From: Clostridia bacterium
GTDB lineage: Bacteria > Bacillota > Clostridia > Christensenellales > Borkfalkiaceae
Direction: 5' to 3'
Length of the DNA stretch: 5,743 nt
Assembly (NCBI GenBank): GCA_017501125.1
Contig: JAFVXN010000119.1
Coordinates: 1-5,743, forward strand
Position numbers and translations under genes: made by a program
Shown here: positions 5,008 through 5,743 of the stretch, one piece after another
Layout of the letters: every line of letters starts with the position of its first letter
How positions within the stretch are numbered: position 1 is the first letter of the stretch
Notes under the pieces: generated by a model
What the model saw: the letters and a program-made list of their open reading frames with translations, nothing else
Told to the model about the DNA's origin: nothing
Databases searched by the model: none

Positions 5008-5743
5008 ATGGAAAACATGACGACACAACAACCTGCAACGCAATACGAGCGCATCGTCCCGAAAAAACCTAAGATGGCTTTTTCGAGGAAGATGTTCATC
5101 ATTTTGATGCTTGCGTATCCCATTATTCACTTCTTGATATTCTGGGTGTACATCAACTTCAATACGATATTGCTTTCTTTCCAAAAATTCTCGTATATGC
5201 AAGGGAAAGAGGTATTCTACGGCTTTAAGAACTATGAGAAGTTCTTTATGCTCTTTACGAAGGTGACGACGGACGACTCTGCAAAGCAAGTCGTATCTGC
5301 ATTGCTTAACTCGCTCTCGTATTTCATCTTCAACAACTTTATCTTGTTGCCCGTATCTATCTTCTTTGCATACTTATTGTTCAAGAAGGTATTCGGTGAG
5401 AAGGTTTTCCGTATTATCTTCTTCCTGCCCAACATTATCTCCATTGTCGTATTGTCCATGTGCTTTAAGTTCATGTTCGACTCGAAGATAGGGCCTATTG
5501 ATAGTATGCTGTCTAACTTGGGCTTCACGTTGCCCGCCAACGGCTTATTCCAAGACGGCACGGGCGGTTTCCTTACGGACGGCGGCTTGATTTCCACCTC
5601 GCAGATCATGATATTCGTGTACTGTTTGTGGGCAGGTGTCGGCTACAACGTCTTGCTCCTTTCGGGCTCGATTGCTCGTATCCCTACGGAAATCTTCGAG
5701 GCGGCAAAAATCGACGGTATCGGCATGTTTAGGGAATTTTTAC
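5008..5743 (+). CDS. ABC sugar transporter permease (MalF/UgpA type), 3' end cut by window edge
   Basis: The first 245 residues of an integral membrane permease of the binding-protein-dependent transport family; the frame is open to the right edge. Hydrophobic segments are at about 30-52, 100-126, 132-156 and 200-220. The window ends inside the cytoplasmic EAA loop that docks on the ATPase: IPTEIFEAAKIDGIGMFREF, with E231-A232-A233 and the conserved G237. The position of this loop and the single N-terminal helix before a long periplasmic-side stretch fit MalF/UgpA-like partners rather than the MalG side. The start at ATG 5008 has AAGGGGGA 7 bases upstream; the ATG at 5001 abuts that site and would be out of frame. 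The gene lies 14 bases after the enzyme gene, so it is cotranscribed. A second permease is expected just beyond the window. Confidence 0.95.
   Translation, partial: MENMTTQQPATQYERIVPKKPKMAFSRKMFIILMLAYPIIHFLIFWVYINFNTILLSFQKFSYMQGKEVFYGFKNYEKFFMLFTKVTTDDSAKQVVSALLNSLSYFIFNNFILLPVSIFFAYLLFKKVFGEKVFRIIFFLPNIISIVVLSMCFKFMFDSKIGPIDSMLSNLGFTLPANGLFQDGTGGFLTDGGLISTSQIMIFVYCLWAGVGYNVLLLSGSIARIPTEIFEAAKIDGIGMFREFL

Noticed and set aside
5232..5609. Minus-strand frame of 125 codons opposite the permease
   Set aside because: The plus strand encodes an unmistakable permease with an EAA loop, and the antisense frame has no supporting start signal or motif.

Overview
The window looks like a chromosomal segment of a Gram-positive, Clostridia-like member of the Bacillota. 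The support is strong GGAGG-type ribosome binding sites, near-consensus sigma-A promoters in AT-rich intergenic DNA, a lipoprotein-type solute-binding protein, and a small Cys-rich DUF1540 protein, a family common in spore-forming and gut Clostridia. By eye the coding DNA is moderate in GC and the intergenic DNA is A/T-rich. The exact lineage is inference. No rRNA, tRNA, CRISPR array, insertion sequence, integrase or phage gene was seen.

Left part (1-1835): a plus-strand RpiB/LacA/LacB-family sugar-phosphate isomerase, cut at its 5' end by the window edge, converges on a minus-strand HU-family DNA-binding protein gene. Two back-to-back hairpin terminators separate them. HU has a textbook promoter (TTGACA, 17 bp, TATAAT). 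Next, also on the minus strand, is rplI (ribosomal protein L9), with its own promoter and terminator, so it appears to be transcribed alone. Divergent from rplI is a 54-residue, ten-cysteine DUF1540 gene that ends in a GNRA-loop terminator.

Middle (1836-2193): a 358-base non-coding stretch. It holds the DUF1540 terminator, roughly helically phased A-tracts, a strong promoter with a perfect inverted repeat inside its spacer, a possible 9-codon leader ORF, a second possible promoter with two copies of a near-palindromic 12-mer, and a long leader. It is the control region of the operon to its right.

Right part (2194-5743): the start of a carbohydrate-uptake operon on the plus strand. It encodes a solute-binding lipoprotein of the ABC sugar transporter type, a 424-residue cytoplasmic TIM-barrel glycoside-hydrolase-like protein, and a MalF/UgpA-type permease cut by the right edge inside its EAA loop. 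Gaps of 28 and 14 bases support cotranscription. The likely logic is that the lipoprotein captures an oligosaccharide, the permease with a partner and an ATPase beyond the window imports it, and the enzyme between them cleaves it inside the cell. The substrate cannot be read from the sequence. The most novel items are the unassigned barrel enzyme and the layered control region. Nothing else departs strongly from known biology.
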